This document shows positions 27,610-36,100 of a DNA stretch of 53,353 bases, in pieces; position 1 is the stretch's first letter, and every line of letters starts with the position of its first letter. Below the pieces are notes generated by a model that worked only from the letters and a program-made list of their open reading frames with translations, had not been told where the DNA came from and made no database searches. The stretch is from Streptomyces lydicus. Its GTDB lineage: Bacteria; Actinomycetota; Actinomycetes; Streptomycetales; Streptomycetaceae. The stretch lies in contig NZ_JNZA01000045.1 of assembly GCF_000717345.1 (NCBI RefSeq), positions 1 through 53,353 of the forward strand. Direction: 5' to 3'. A program made the position numbers and the translations under genes.

Positions 27610-28622
27610 GCACCGTGGCCGATCCGCAGCACCGTGAACCCCCGCTCCGCTTCGGCGTCCTGGGCTGTGCCGACATCGCCCGGCGCCGGGTGCTGCCGGC
27701 CCTGCTCCGGACCCCCGGCGCCCGGCTCACCGCCGTCGCCAGCCGCGATTCCGCCCGTGCCCGGCAGGTCGCCGACACCTTCGGCTGCGCCCCGGTGGCC
27801 GGGTACCAGGCCCTGCTGGCACGCGACGACATCGACGCCGTGTACCTGCCCCTGCCCCCGGCCCTGCACCCGGAGTGGATCCGGCGCGCCCTCACGGCCG
27901 GCAAGCACGTCCTCGCCGAGAAGCCGCTCACCACGAGCAGCGCCGAGACCGCCGAACTGACCGCGCTGGCCGCCGCCTCGGGACGGGTGCTGGCCGAGAA
28001 CGTGATGTTCGTGCACCACCCGCGGCACGAACGGGTACGCCGGCTCGTCGCCGACGGCGCCGTCGGGGTGCCGCAGACGTTCACCGCCGCCTTCACCGTC
28101 CCCCGGCGGCCGCCGGGCGACATCCGGCTCTCCGCGGAGCTGGGCGGCGGCGCGCTGCTGGACATCGGCGGCTATCCGCTGCGCGCCGCCCAGTACTTCC
28201 TCGGCCCGGACCTGCGGGTCGCCGGCGCGGCCCTGCGCACCGACGGGGCGGCCGAAGTCGACTGCGGGGGCAGCGCGTTGCTGGTCGCCGGCGACGGCAC
28301 GGTGGCCGCGCTTACGTTCGGCCTCGACCACGCCTATGTGAGTCGCTACGAGATTCTCGGCAGCACCGGCCGGATCACCGTCGACCGCGCCTTCACCCCG
28401 CCCGCCGACCACGTCGGAGAGATCCGGCTGGACCGCGCCGACGGCACCGAAACCCTCCCCACCCCCGCCGCCGACCAGTGCGTCAACACCCTCGCCGCCT
28501 TCGTCCGCGCCGTACGCACCGGTGAAACGGCCGCCGGGCACGGGACGATGCGGCGCCAGGCGGAGCTGATCGAGGAGATCCGCCGCGCCGCCGGGATGAC
28601 GGACCGGGAGCCGGGCCGGTGA
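27606..28622 (+). CDS. NDP-hexose 3-ketoreductase
   Basis: 338 residues, Gfo/Idh/MocA family. The Rossmann motif is FGVLGCADIARRRVLPAL near residue 15, and the conserved Lys-Pro of the active site is in LAEKPLTTS near 101. It acts directly after the 2,3-dehydratase and reduces the 3-keto group, fixing the C3 configuration before C3 deoxygenation. It overlaps its neighbours by ATGA and GTGA. Confidence 0.9.
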   Translation: MSTVADPQHREPPLRFGVLGCADIARRRVLPALLRTPGARLTAVASRDSARARQVADTFGCAPVAGYQALLARDDIDAVYLPLPPALHPEWIRRALTAGKHVLAEKPLTTSSAETAELTALAAASGRVLAENVMFVHHPRHERVRRLVADGAVGVPQTFTAAFTVPRRPPGDIRLSAELGGGALLDIGGYPLRAAQYFLGPDLRVAGAALRTDGAAEVDCGGSALLVAGDGTVAALTFGLDHAYVSRYEILGSTGRITVDRAFTPPADHVGEIRLDRADGTETLPTPAADQCVNTLAAFVRAVRTGETAAGHGTMRRQAELIEEIRRAAGMTDREPGR

Positions 28623-29641
28623 CCGGCCGCGAGCAGCGGGACGCCCCCGGCACGGCCCGCCGCGTCCTGGTCCTGGGCGGCAGCGGCTTCCTCGGCCGGC
28701 ACCTCACCGCCGCCTTCCACCGCGCGGGCTGGCAGGTCACCGCCGTCTCCCGCTCGGGGGAGGCCGGGCAGCCGGCCGGCGGCCCGGAGCCGGCGGCGCG
28801 CATGCTGGCGCTGGACGTGCCGGGTGCGGACCCCGGCACGCTGACCGAGGTCCTGACCCGGACCGCCCCGCACGTCGTCGTCAACGCCGCGGGCGCGGTG
28901 TGGGCCGCGTCCGAGGAGGAGATGGCCCGCGGCAACGTCCTCCTCGTCGACCGCCTGCTGACCGTCCTGCCGCGGCTGCCCCGGCCGCCGCGGCTGCTCC
29001 AGCTCGGCACCGTCCACGAGTACGGACCGCCCCTGGGCGACGGCCCGGTCACCGAGGCGGCGGCGCTGCGCCCGGTCTCCGGCTACGGACGGACCAAGGC
29101 ACGGGCGAGCGAGGCCGTGCTCGGCGCGGCGCGGGACGGCGCGCTGGAGGCGACGGTGCTGCGCATCTCCAACGCCGTGGGCGCCGGACTGCCCCCGGCC
29201 AGCCTGCTGGGCGGGGTCGCCGCGGCGCTGGCCGCGGCACCGGGCGACGGCGCCCCGGCCGTCCTGCGGCTCGGCCCGCTGACCGCCCGCCGCGACTTCG
29301 TCGACGCCACCGACGTGGCCGAGGCCGTGGTCGCGGCCGCCGCCGCGCCGGCCGCCGTACCCGTCGTGAACATCGGCCGGGGCACCTCGGTCGCCGCCGG
29401 GGACCTGGTCCGGCGGCTGCTGGCGGTCAGCGGCCGGCCCGCCGAGCTCGTCGAACGGCAGCAGCCGGCGGCCGTCCCGGCGGCACCGGGCGGCACCGCT
29501 TACGCACAGCGGCTCGACATCACCCTCGCCCGCCGGGCACTGGGCTGGCGACCGAGCAGAGAACTGGACGACTCCCTGCGGTGTCTGTGGCTCGCGGCCG
29601 GCGACCCGCCGTACGCGTCCGGCCGGGGCGCGAGGAAATGA
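28619..29641 (+). CDS. NDP-hexose 4-ketoreductase
   Basis: 340 residues, extended SDR. The nucleotide-binding motif GGSGFLGRHL is at residues 20-29 and the active-site YxxxK in SGYGRTKARASE near 155. Among the sugar genes it is the best fit for the final 4-keto reduction that yields dTDP-L-rhodinose. The GTG start overlaps the previous stop. The exact step is inferred from family and context. Confidence 0.88.
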   Translation: MTGREQRDAPGTARRVLVLGGSGFLGRHLTAAFHRAGWQVTAVSRSGEAGQPAGGPEPAARMLALDVPGADPGTLTEVLTRTAPHVVVNAAGAVWAASEEEMARGNVLLVDRLLTVLPRLPRPPRLLQLGTVHEYGPPLGDGPVTEAAALRPVSGYGRTKARASEAVLGAARDGALEATVLRISNAVGAGLPPASLLGGVAAALAAAPGDGAPAVLRLGPLTARRDFVDATDVAEAVVAAAAAPAAVPVVNIGRGTSVAAGDLVRRLLAVSGRPAELVERQQPAAVPAAPGGTAYAQRLDITLARRALGWRPSRELDDSLRCLWLAAGDPPYASGRGARK

Positions 29642-29651
29642 GGAAGAGGCG

Positions 29652-30956
29652 ATGACCGACAGCAAGGCGCGGATCCTGGAGCAGGTGCGCGGCTACCACC
29701 AGGAGAACGAACGCCGGGGATTCACACCGGGGGTCACCCCCATCTGGCCGTCGGGCGCCGTACTCGACGAGGACGACCGGGTCGCGCTGGTCGAGGCGGC
29801 GCTGGACATGCGGATCGCGGCCGGGGTCAGCTCGCGCCGGTTCGAGCGGGAGCTGGCCAAGGCGCTCGGCCTGCGCAAGGCGCACCTGACCAACTCCGGT
29901 TCCTCGGCGAACCTGCTGGCCCTGTCGGCGCTGACCTCACCGCAGCTGGAGGACCGCCGGCTGCGGCCCGGTGACGAGGTGATCACCGTGGCGGCCGGCT
30001 TCCCGACCACCGTCAACCCCATCCTCCAGAACGGCATGGTCCCGGTCTTCGTCGACGTCGAGCTGGGGACGTACAACACCACCCCGGAGCGGATCGCCGA
30101 GGCGATCGGGCCCCGCACCCGCGCGATCATGGTTGCGCATGCGCTGGGCAACCCGTTCGCCGCGGCCGAGGTGGCCGAACTCGCCGAGGCGCACGACCTG
30201 TTCCTCGTCGAGGACAACTGCGACGCCCTGGGCTCGACCTACCGCGGGCAGCTCACCGGGACCTTCGGGGACCTGGCGACCGTCAGCTTCTACCCCGCGC
30301 ACCACATCACCACCGGCGAGGGCGGCAGCGTCCTCACGTCGAACCTCGTGCTCGCCCGGATCGTCGAGCAACTGCGGGACTGGGGCCGGGACTGCTGGTG
30401 CGAACCGGGCGAGGACAACACCTGCTTCAAGCGGTTCGACTACCAGATGGGCACGCTGCCGCACGGCTACGACCACAAGTACATCTTCTCCCACGTCGGG
30501 TACAACCTGAAGTCCACCGACCTCCAGGCCGCCCTGGGGCTGAGCCAGCTCGCCAAGCTCCCCGCGTTCGGCGAGGCCCGCCGCCGCAACTGGCAGCGCC
30601 TGCGGGACGGGTTGGAGGGCGTGCCCGGACTGCTGCTGCCGCGGGCCACCGAGGGCAGCGACCCCAGCTGGTTCGGCTTCGCCCTCACCGTGCTGCCCGA
30701 CGCCTCGTTCAAGGTCAAGGAGCTCACCGACTTCCTGGAGTCCCGCAAGATCGGCACCCGCCGCTTCTTCAGCGGCAACCTCACCCGCCACCCCGCCTAC
30801 CTCGACCGGCCGCACCGGGTCGTGGGGGACCTGGCCAACTCCGACACGGTGACCGGGAGCACCTTCTGGATCGGCGTCTTCCCGGGCCTGACCGAGGAGA
30901 TGACGGACTACGTCAGCGCCTCGATCCGGGAGTTCGTATGCGGTACCGCGAACTGA
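29652..30956 (+). CDS. PMP/[2Fe-2S] NDP-hexose 3-dehydrase (C3 deoxygenation)
   Basis: 434 residues, DegT/DnrJ/EryC1 fold but of the E1/SpnQ subclass. The Schiff-base Lys of aminotransferases is replaced by His (FYPAHHITTGEGG, H217). The iron-sulfur ligands of E1 are conserved with the right spacing: C190, C248, C250 and C258 (DCWC, then C after seven residues). It removes the C3 hydroxyl, as needed for the 2,3,6-trideoxy sugar L-rhodinose. No E3-type reductase is present in the window, so, as described for SpnQ, it probably uses host ferredoxin or flavodoxin reductases. GAGGAAATGAGGAAGAGG precedes the ATG. Confidence 0.93.
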   Translation: MTDSKARILEQVRGYHQENERRGFTPGVTPIWPSGAVLDEDDRVALVEAALDMRIAAGVSSRRFERELAKALGLRKAHLTNSGSSANLLALSALTSPQLEDRRLRPGDEVITVAAGFPTTVNPILQNGMVPVFVDVELGTYNTTPERIAEAIGPRTRAIMVAHALGNPFAAAEVAELAEAHDLFLVEDNCDALGSTYRGQLTGTFGDLATVSFYPAHHITTGEGGSVLTSNLVLARIVEQLRDWGRDCWCEPGEDNTCFKRFDYQMGTLPHGYDHKYIFSHVGYNLKSTDLQAALGLSQLAKLPAFGEARRRNWQRLRDGLEGVPGLLLPRATEGSDPSWFGFALTVLPDASFKVKELTDFLESRKIGTRRFFSGNLTRHPAYLDRPHRVVGDLANSDTVTGSTFWIGVFPGLTEEMTDYVSASIREFVCGTAN

Positions 30957-31594
30957 GCATCGAGGGCGGCCTGCTGCTGTCCCCCGACAAGATCACCGAC
31001 TCCCGCGGCTGCTTCTACGAGGCGTACCGGCCCGGTGAACTCGCCGACCACGCGGGCCACCCCTTCACCGTCGCCCAGACCAACTTCTCCGTCTCGGCAC
31101 ACGGGGTGCTGCGCGGCATCCACGGCACGCTCACCCCGCCCGGCCAGGCCAAAATCGTCACCTGCCACCGGGGCGCCGTACTGGACGTGATCGTCGACCT
31201 CCGCCAGGGGTCGCCCACCTTCGGCCGGCACCAGAGCCAGGTGCTGCGTGCCGAGTCCGGCGCGGCCGTGTACCTCGCCGAGGGCCTGGGACACGCCTTC
31301 CTCGCCCTCACCGACGACACCTGCGTGGGGTACCTGTGCTCCACCCCGTTCGTACCGGGCACCCAGATCGACCTCGACCCCTTCGACCCGGACCTCGCCA
31401 TCGACTGGGGACCGGCGAAGGACCTGCACGTCTCGGAGAAGGACCGGCGGGCGCCCGGGCTCGCCGAGGCGGCGCGGTCCGGGCTGCTGCCCCGCTACGG
31501 CGACTGCCTGGCGCTCTACGAGCGGCTCCGCCGGGCCGCGGACCCTTCCGCGCCGCCGGACCCGGGCGCCCGGACCGCGGCGGCCCCCTCGTGA
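30938..31594 (+). CDS. dTDP-4-keto-6-deoxyhexose 3,5-/5-epimerase
   Basis: 218 residues, RmlC fold. Recognisable motifs are SRGCFYEAYR near residue 20, the active-site LRGIHGT (His) near 57, then VIVDLRQGSPTFG and LAEGLGHAFLAL. It inverts C5 to give the L-configured sugar. The ATG at 30938 lies 19 bases inside the preceding gene. The last 20 residues are a Pro/Ala-rich tail. Confidence 0.93.
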   Translation: MRYRELSIEGGLLLSPDKITDSRGCFYEAYRPGELADHAGHPFTVAQTNFSVSAHGVLRGIHGTLTPPGQAKIVTCHRGAVLDVIVDLRQGSPTFGRHQSQVLRAESGAAVYLAEGLGHAFLALTDDTCVGYLCSTPFVPGTQIDLDPFDPDLAIDWGPAKDLHVSEKDRRAPGLAEAARSGLLPRYGDCLALYERLRRAADPSAPPDPGARTAAAPS

Positions 31595-31688
31595 CGCACC
31601 GCCTTTCCCCGCCCGCACACCCCCGCCCTCCGCGCGCCCCGCGCGCGCAGGTGGGCGACGCAACCGAACCCGGAGGGTCGTAACAGCC

Positions 31689-32969
31689 GTGTCCGAGCAG
31701 CGCGTACCGACGCACCAGCCCCCCAGCGCCCCCGAACCGGCGCGCGGGGACCACGAGGGCCAGACCCTCAACTCCTTCTACGGTGCCTTCCCCTACCCCT
31801 GGTCGCCGCACCAGCTGACCACGCTGGACGACCCGGCCTTCTACACCCGCTTCCTGTGCCAGGACGTGGGCGACGACACGGGCGGCCGGGTCCCCGTCGA
31901 CGCCGACATCTGGGTCGCCGGCTGCGGCACGAACCAGGCGCTGATCACCGCCCTGCGCTTCCCGGGCGCCCGCGTCCTGGGCACCGACGCCTCCGAGAAC
32001 TCCCTCGCGCTGTGCGAGGCCAACGCCCGCAGCCTCGGCGTCAGCAACCTGACGCTCCGTCACGAGGGGCTGACGAAGGCCGCGTACCGCGAGCAGTTCG
32101 ACTACGTCCTGTGCACCGGCGTCATCCACCACAACCCGGACCCGTCGGTCTGTCTGCGGTCGCTGGCCGCCGCCCTGCGGCCGGACGCCGTGCTGGAGCT
32201 GATGGTCTACAACACCTACCACCGCCAGGAGATGATCGCCTTCCAGAAGGCGCTCACCCTGATCGGCATCGACCAGGTGGGGGAGCTGCCCGAGCGGCTC
32301 GCGCTGGCCCGCGGGCTGGGGGAGTCCGTACCGGCCGACGGGCTGCTCGGCCGCAAGATGGAGATGTTCGAGTACACCGACGAGGCGGCCTGGGCCGACA
32401 GTTGGATGAGTCCCCTCGAACACAGCTACTCCGTCGAGGAGCTGGCGGCGATGGCGGACGGCTGCGGCCTCGCCCTGGAGACGCCCACCGTCAACGCCTT
32501 CGACCAGGTCAGCGACAGCAACCAGTGGGACGTCCCGGTGCCGGACGGCGAGCTGCGCGCCCGCTATGACGCGCTGCCGGACCCGACGCGCTGGCAGCTG
32601 GTCAACCTGCTGCTGATGGACCGCTCGCCGATGCTGTGGTTCTACCTGGGCCGGGCCGGCCGGCCGCGCCGCACCGAGGCCGAGCGCGACCGCGCGTTCC
32701 TGGACACCGTGCACCGCCACAGCGCCGCCCGCCAGCGCCGCTGGACCCGGCAGCCGGACGGCGGCTACCAGGAGGCGGCGGCCACCACGGCCTTCCCCGC
32801 GGCCAAGCCGCCCGCCGCGGTCCGCCCCCTGTACGACGCCGTCGACGGCGAGCGCACGATCCGGCAGCTGCTCGCGGACCTGGGTGCCACCCCCACCCCG
32901 GCCGAAGTGCGCAGCGCGCGGCTGCAATTGACGAGCAGTCAATTCCCGTTCCTGGTCGCCGCCCGGTGA
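31689..32969 (+). CDS. slgM: SAM-dependent methyltransferase, probable side-chain N-methylase
   Basis: 426 residues. A class I methyltransferase domain occupies about residues 20-200: the SAM motif is IWVAGCGTNQAL near 73, then LGTDASENSLALC, with post-motif FDYVLCTGVIHH. About 200 further residues follow, ending in a small domain (PLYDAVDGERTIRQLLADLG) that resembles PqqD-like or winged-helix modules. SlgM of S. lydicus acts with SlgZ in tailoring 3-methylaspartate, so it most likely makes the N-methylamide. GTG start at 31689 with GGAGGG about 12 nt upstream. Confidence 0.88.
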   Translation: MSEQRVPTHQPPSAPEPARGDHEGQTLNSFYGAFPYPWSPHQLTTLDDPAFYTRFLCQDVGDDTGGRVPVDADIWVAGCGTNQALITALRFPGARVLGTDASENSLALCEANARSLGVSNLTLRHEGLTKAAYREQFDYVLCTGVIHHNPDPSVCLRSLAAALRPDAVLELMVYNTYHRQEMIAFQKALTLIGIDQVGELPERLALARGLGESVPADGLLGRKMEMFEYTDEAAWADSWMSPLEHSYSVEELAAMADGCGLALETPTVNAFDQVSDSNQWDVPVPDGELRARYDALPDPTRWQLVNLLLMDRSPMLWFYLGRAGRPRRTEAERDRAFLDTVHRHSAARQRRWTRQPDGGYQEAAATTAFPAAKPPAAVRPLYDAVDGERTIRQLLADLGATPTPAEVRSARLQLTSSQFPFLVAAR

Positions 32970-33023
32970 CGCCCGGCGAGGAATCCCGCGGCACGCCGAC
33001 GAACTCCCACAGATGAGGCCCTC

Positions 33024-33866
33024 GTGAATACATCCCTGAACGCGTCGGACGCACCCCGTGCGGCGGCCCCCGCCGCCCCGGACGGCTGGAAGGTGCTCCA
33101 CGACGGCGGCCCCGGCGAACTGGTGCTGGCCGTCGACTACGCCTCCACCGGCCGGCGCGAGTCCAGCTTCTTCGACATCGTCCCCAACCTGCCCGCGGAC
33201 CGGACCGTCTGGGAGACCACCCAGCCCGCGCTCGGGCAGGAGACCGAGATGGGCGGCGCCGCGTACGTGGCCCGCTGGATGCGCGCGGTCACGGAGTCCG
33301 GCCGGTACGTCCGGGCCGTCATGGGCTACTGCGTGGGCAGCGTCTTCGCGGCCGCGCTGGCCGAGGAGATCGGCCGGATCCAGGCCGAGCCGCCCGCGGT
33401 GCTGATGTTCGACCCCTCCGTGCCGGTCTCGGTCAACCTCCGGCATGACTTCTGCAACGTCATCGACCACTACGCGACCATCCTCACCGAGGACGAGGTC
33501 GTCCACTGCAAGGCCGAGGCGCACCGGCTGTTCGCCGAGGACGACGACTTCGACCGGCTGGGGGCGCGGTACTCCCGGATGTTCGAGGAGGTCGTGGAGA
33601 CCGCCTTCGTCCGCAGCGAACTGGACGTCGAGCTGGGCCGCGAACTGTCGGACACCTTCGTCTCCTTCGTCCGCTACCTGGTCGCCGCCCGGCAGGTGGA
33701 CCCCAGCCGCGTCTGGGCGCGGGGCACCGCCGTCAGCTCACGGGACTCGACCCCGGCCGCCGACCTCGCCGGCCGCGAGATCCAGTTCGACATCGACCAC
33801 CTCGACATCCTCCGCGACCCCGGCGTCGGCCGGGCGGTGACCGAGCTGCTGACCGCTCCCCGCTGA
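33024..33866 (+). CDS. slgL: Cysteine-type Dieckmann cyclase (tetramate-forming)
   Basis: 280 residues, alpha/beta-hydrolase fold with a Cys nucleophile elbow, MGYCVGS (Cys103), an acidic residue 27 positions later (FDP, Asp130) and a C-terminal His (DIDHLD, His259). The Cys-Asp spacing matches what I recall for NcmC, and TrdC and SlgL are the founding members of this family, which releases the PCP-bound beta-ketoacyl-aminoacyl chain by Dieckmann condensation. That explains why neither the PKS nor the C-PCP protein has a release domain. GTG start at 33024; it lies directly upstream of slgN2. Confidence 0.85.
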   Translation: MNTSLNASDAPRAAAPAAPDGWKVLHDGGPGELVLAVDYASTGRRESSFFDIVPNLPADRTVWETTQPALGQETEMGGAAYVARWMRAVTESGRYVRAVMGYCVGSVFAAALAEEIGRIQAEPPAVLMFDPSVPVSVNLRHDFCNVIDHYATILTEDEVVHCKAEAHRLFAEDDDFDRLGARYSRMFEEVVETAFVRSELDVELGRELSDTFVSFVRYLVAARQVDPSRVWARGTAVSSRDSTPAADLAGREIQFDIDHLDILRDPGVGRAVTELLTAPR

Positions 33867-33919
33867 CCCACCCCGCACCTCAACCGCACGTCACACACAG
33901 CAAGGAAGGACCAACCGCG

Positions 33920-36043
33920 ATGTCACTCTCGACGGGGGCCACAGCGCGCACCGCCTCCCCCAAGGAACGGTCGCTGTGGATGCTCGACCGGCTCGTACCC
34001 GACGCGGGCGCCAACAACGTCCCGGCGGCCCTGCGGATCGGCGGCCGGCTGGACCGCCCGGCCCTGCGGACGGCCCTGACCGCGGTGGTACGCCGCCACG
34101 ACGCCCTGCGCACCGTCTTCCACGCCGCCGACGACACCCTCACCGCCTCGGTGCTCGCCCCCGGCGGGACGGACCTGGACGTCCAGGAGATCACGCCCTC
34201 GGCGGACGGGCCGCAGGCCGCCCTGACGGCCTTCGCCGCCACGCCGTTCGCCCTCGACGGCCGCCCGCTGATCCGCGTGGGCCTCCTCGCCGACGGCGAC
34301 GACGACGTGCTCTGCTTCGTCGTGCACCACCTGGTCTTCGACACCGTCTCCGCGGGCGTCTTCACCCGCTCCCTGGCCCGGGCGTACGCACGGGTGCTGC
34401 GCGGCGAGCAGCCGTACCCGGCCGACGAGGGCGCCGGCCCGGTCCCGGTGCTGGACGAACCCGCCCCTCGGCCGCAGAGCACCGACTTCTGGCGCGACCA
34501 CCTGGCCGGCTTCGACCCCGGCGCGCTGGAGACGGACTGCGGCACCGGCCACAACCCCGCCCGGCCCACGCTGGCCGGCGGCAGGCTGGACCACACCCTC
34601 ACGCCCGGGGCGACCGCGGCGGTGCGCAAGCTGGCCAAGGAACTGCGCGCCCCCGAGGCCGTGGTGCTGCTCGCCGCCTACTACCTGCTGCTGGCCGCGC
34701 ACGGCGCCGGCCCCGACCTCGTCGTCGGCACGCCCGTCAACGTCCGCGGCGACGGCGCGGCGGACGCCATCGGCTACCACGTCAACACCCTGCCGCTGCG
34801 GACGGCGGTGGACCCCGGCGAGTCGTTCCGCGCGCTCGTCACCCGCACCCGGAACGTCTTCTTCGGCGCCCTGTCCCATGCGGACGCCCCCGTCGACGCC
34901 CTGCTCGCGGAGGTCGCCCGGCCCGGCGCGTCCTGGCGCGGCTCGCTCTTCCGCCATGTGTTCAACTACGTCCCCGCCCCGGGCGACGCCGGCCTGGCCT
35001 TCGGCGACACCCCGGCCCGCACGGAGCCCGCCGAGTCCGGGTACTGCAAGTTCGACCTGGAACTGAACGTTCTCGCGACGCCGGAGACCCTCTCCCTGCG
35101 CGTGGTCCACGGCACCGAGGCGCTCGCCGAGGCGGACGCCCGGGCGCTGGTACGGCGCTATGACGCCCTGCTGTCCGGCCTGGGTGAGGCGGCGGACCGG
35201 ACCGTGGCGGAGATCGAGGTGGGCACCGACGCCGACCGCACCGCGCTGCGGACCGGGTACGAGGAGGCGGTCCGCGCCGGGGGGACGGCCGGGTTCGTGG
35301 CCTCCGCCGGCGGCCGGGAGGCGCTGCCCGGCGTGCGCGGCGAGCTGTGCCTCGTGGCCACGTCCCGCCCCGCGGCCGACGACGGGCACGACGGCGCACA
35401 CCCGCAGCACGGGCCCTACCGCCGCACCGGCGAACTGGCCCGCCGCGGCTACGACGGCACGCTGGAGATCCTCGGCCGGGCGGACCGCCGGGTCACCGTC
35501 CACGGCGTCCCGGTTCAACTCGACCGCCTGGAGGCCCTGTTGGCCTCGGAGGACGGCGTGCGGGCGGCGGCCGTGGTGCTGCGGAAGGGCGACGACACCG
35601 ACCCCGGCGGACTGGTCGCCTTCCTCGCCGCCCCCGACGACCCGCAGCTCCTGGACCGGCTGCGCAAGCGCATCGGCGCCGAACTGCCGGCCGCCGCCGA
35701 ACCGGGCTCCTTCGTGGTCCTGGACGCGCTGCCCACGGCCGCCGACGGGCGGCCGGACCTCGCGGAGCTGGAGCGCCGGGCCGCCGCCGGAGGGACCACC
35801 GGCGCCGATGACGCCGACGGGCAGCTGCTGGCGGACCTGGTCGAGCTGTGGAACGACGTCCTGGAACGGGACGACGTCGGCCCGCAGGCCAACTTCTTCG
35901 AGCTGGGCGGCCATTCCCTGCTCGCCGCGAAGGTGGCACAGCGCAGCGGCAAGCTGGCCGGCGTACGGGTCAGGCTCGCCGACGTCTTCGCCAACCCGAC
36001 CCCGCTCACCCTGGCCGAGCATCTGCGCGCCGCCCGCGCCTGA
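33920..36043 (+). CDS. slgN2: NRPS protein: condensation domain, truncated A remnant, PCP
   Basis: 707 residues. The condensation domain covers about 1-430, with HHLVFD (H136, H137, D141) as the HHxxxDG core. The middle region (about 440-610) contains only the C-terminal part of an adenylation domain: YRRTGELARRGYDGTLEILG near 500 and a GRADRRVTVHG equivalent of A8, without the ATP-binding A3-A5 cores, so it cannot activate an amino acid. The PCP has FFELGGHSLLA (Ser666). It accepts the polyketide from the last PKS ACP and 3-methylaspartate loaded by the free-standing SlgN1. No release domain. AAGGAAGGA precedes the ATG. Confidence 0.92.
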   Translation: MSLSTGATARTASPKERSLWMLDRLVPDAGANNVPAALRIGGRLDRPALRTALTAVVRRHDALRTVFHAADDTLTASVLAPGGTDLDVQEITPSADGPQAALTAFAATPFALDGRPLIRVGLLADGDDDVLCFVVHHLVFDTVSAGVFTRSLARAYARVLRGEQPYPADEGAGPVPVLDEPAPRPQSTDFWRDHLAGFDPGALETDCGTGHNPARPTLAGGRLDHTLTPGATAAVRKLAKELRAPEAVVLLAAYYLLLAAHGAGPDLVVGTPVNVRGDGAADAIGYHVNTLPLRTAVDPGESFRALVTRTRNVFFGALSHADAPVDALLAEVARPGASWRGSLFRHVFNYVPAPGDAGLAFGDTPARTEPAESGYCKFDLELNVLATPETLSLRVVHGTEALAEADARALVRRYDALLSGLGEAADRTVAEIEVGTDADRTALRTGYEEAVRAGGTAGFVASAGGREALPGVRGELCLVATSRPAADDGHDGAHPQHGPYRRTGELARRGYDGTLEILGRADRRVTVHGVPVQLDRLEALLASEDGVRAAAVVLRKGDDTDPGGLVAFLAAPDDPQLLDRLRKRIGAELPAAAEPGSFVVLDALPTAADGRPDLAELERRAAAGGTTGADDADGQLLADLVELWNDVLERDDVGPQANFFELGGHSLLAAKVAQRSGKLAGVRVRLADVFANPTPLTLAEHLRAARA

Positions 36044-36051
36044 ACGGCAAC

Positions 36052-36082
36052 GGGGCGGCGTACCCCGCGGGTACGCCGCCCC
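36052..36082. terminator. Bidirectional terminator between slgN2 and LAL regulator
   Basis: Perfect 14-bp stem GGGGCGGCGTACCC (36052-36065) with 36069-36082 around a 3-nt loop, between converging stops. Confidence 0.85.
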
Positions 36083-36100
36083 GTCCGGTGGGCCGAGGTG

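Noticed and set aside
33923..36022. 699-codon frame antisense to slgN2
   Set aside because: Shadow of the C-PCP gene; no recognisable protein features.
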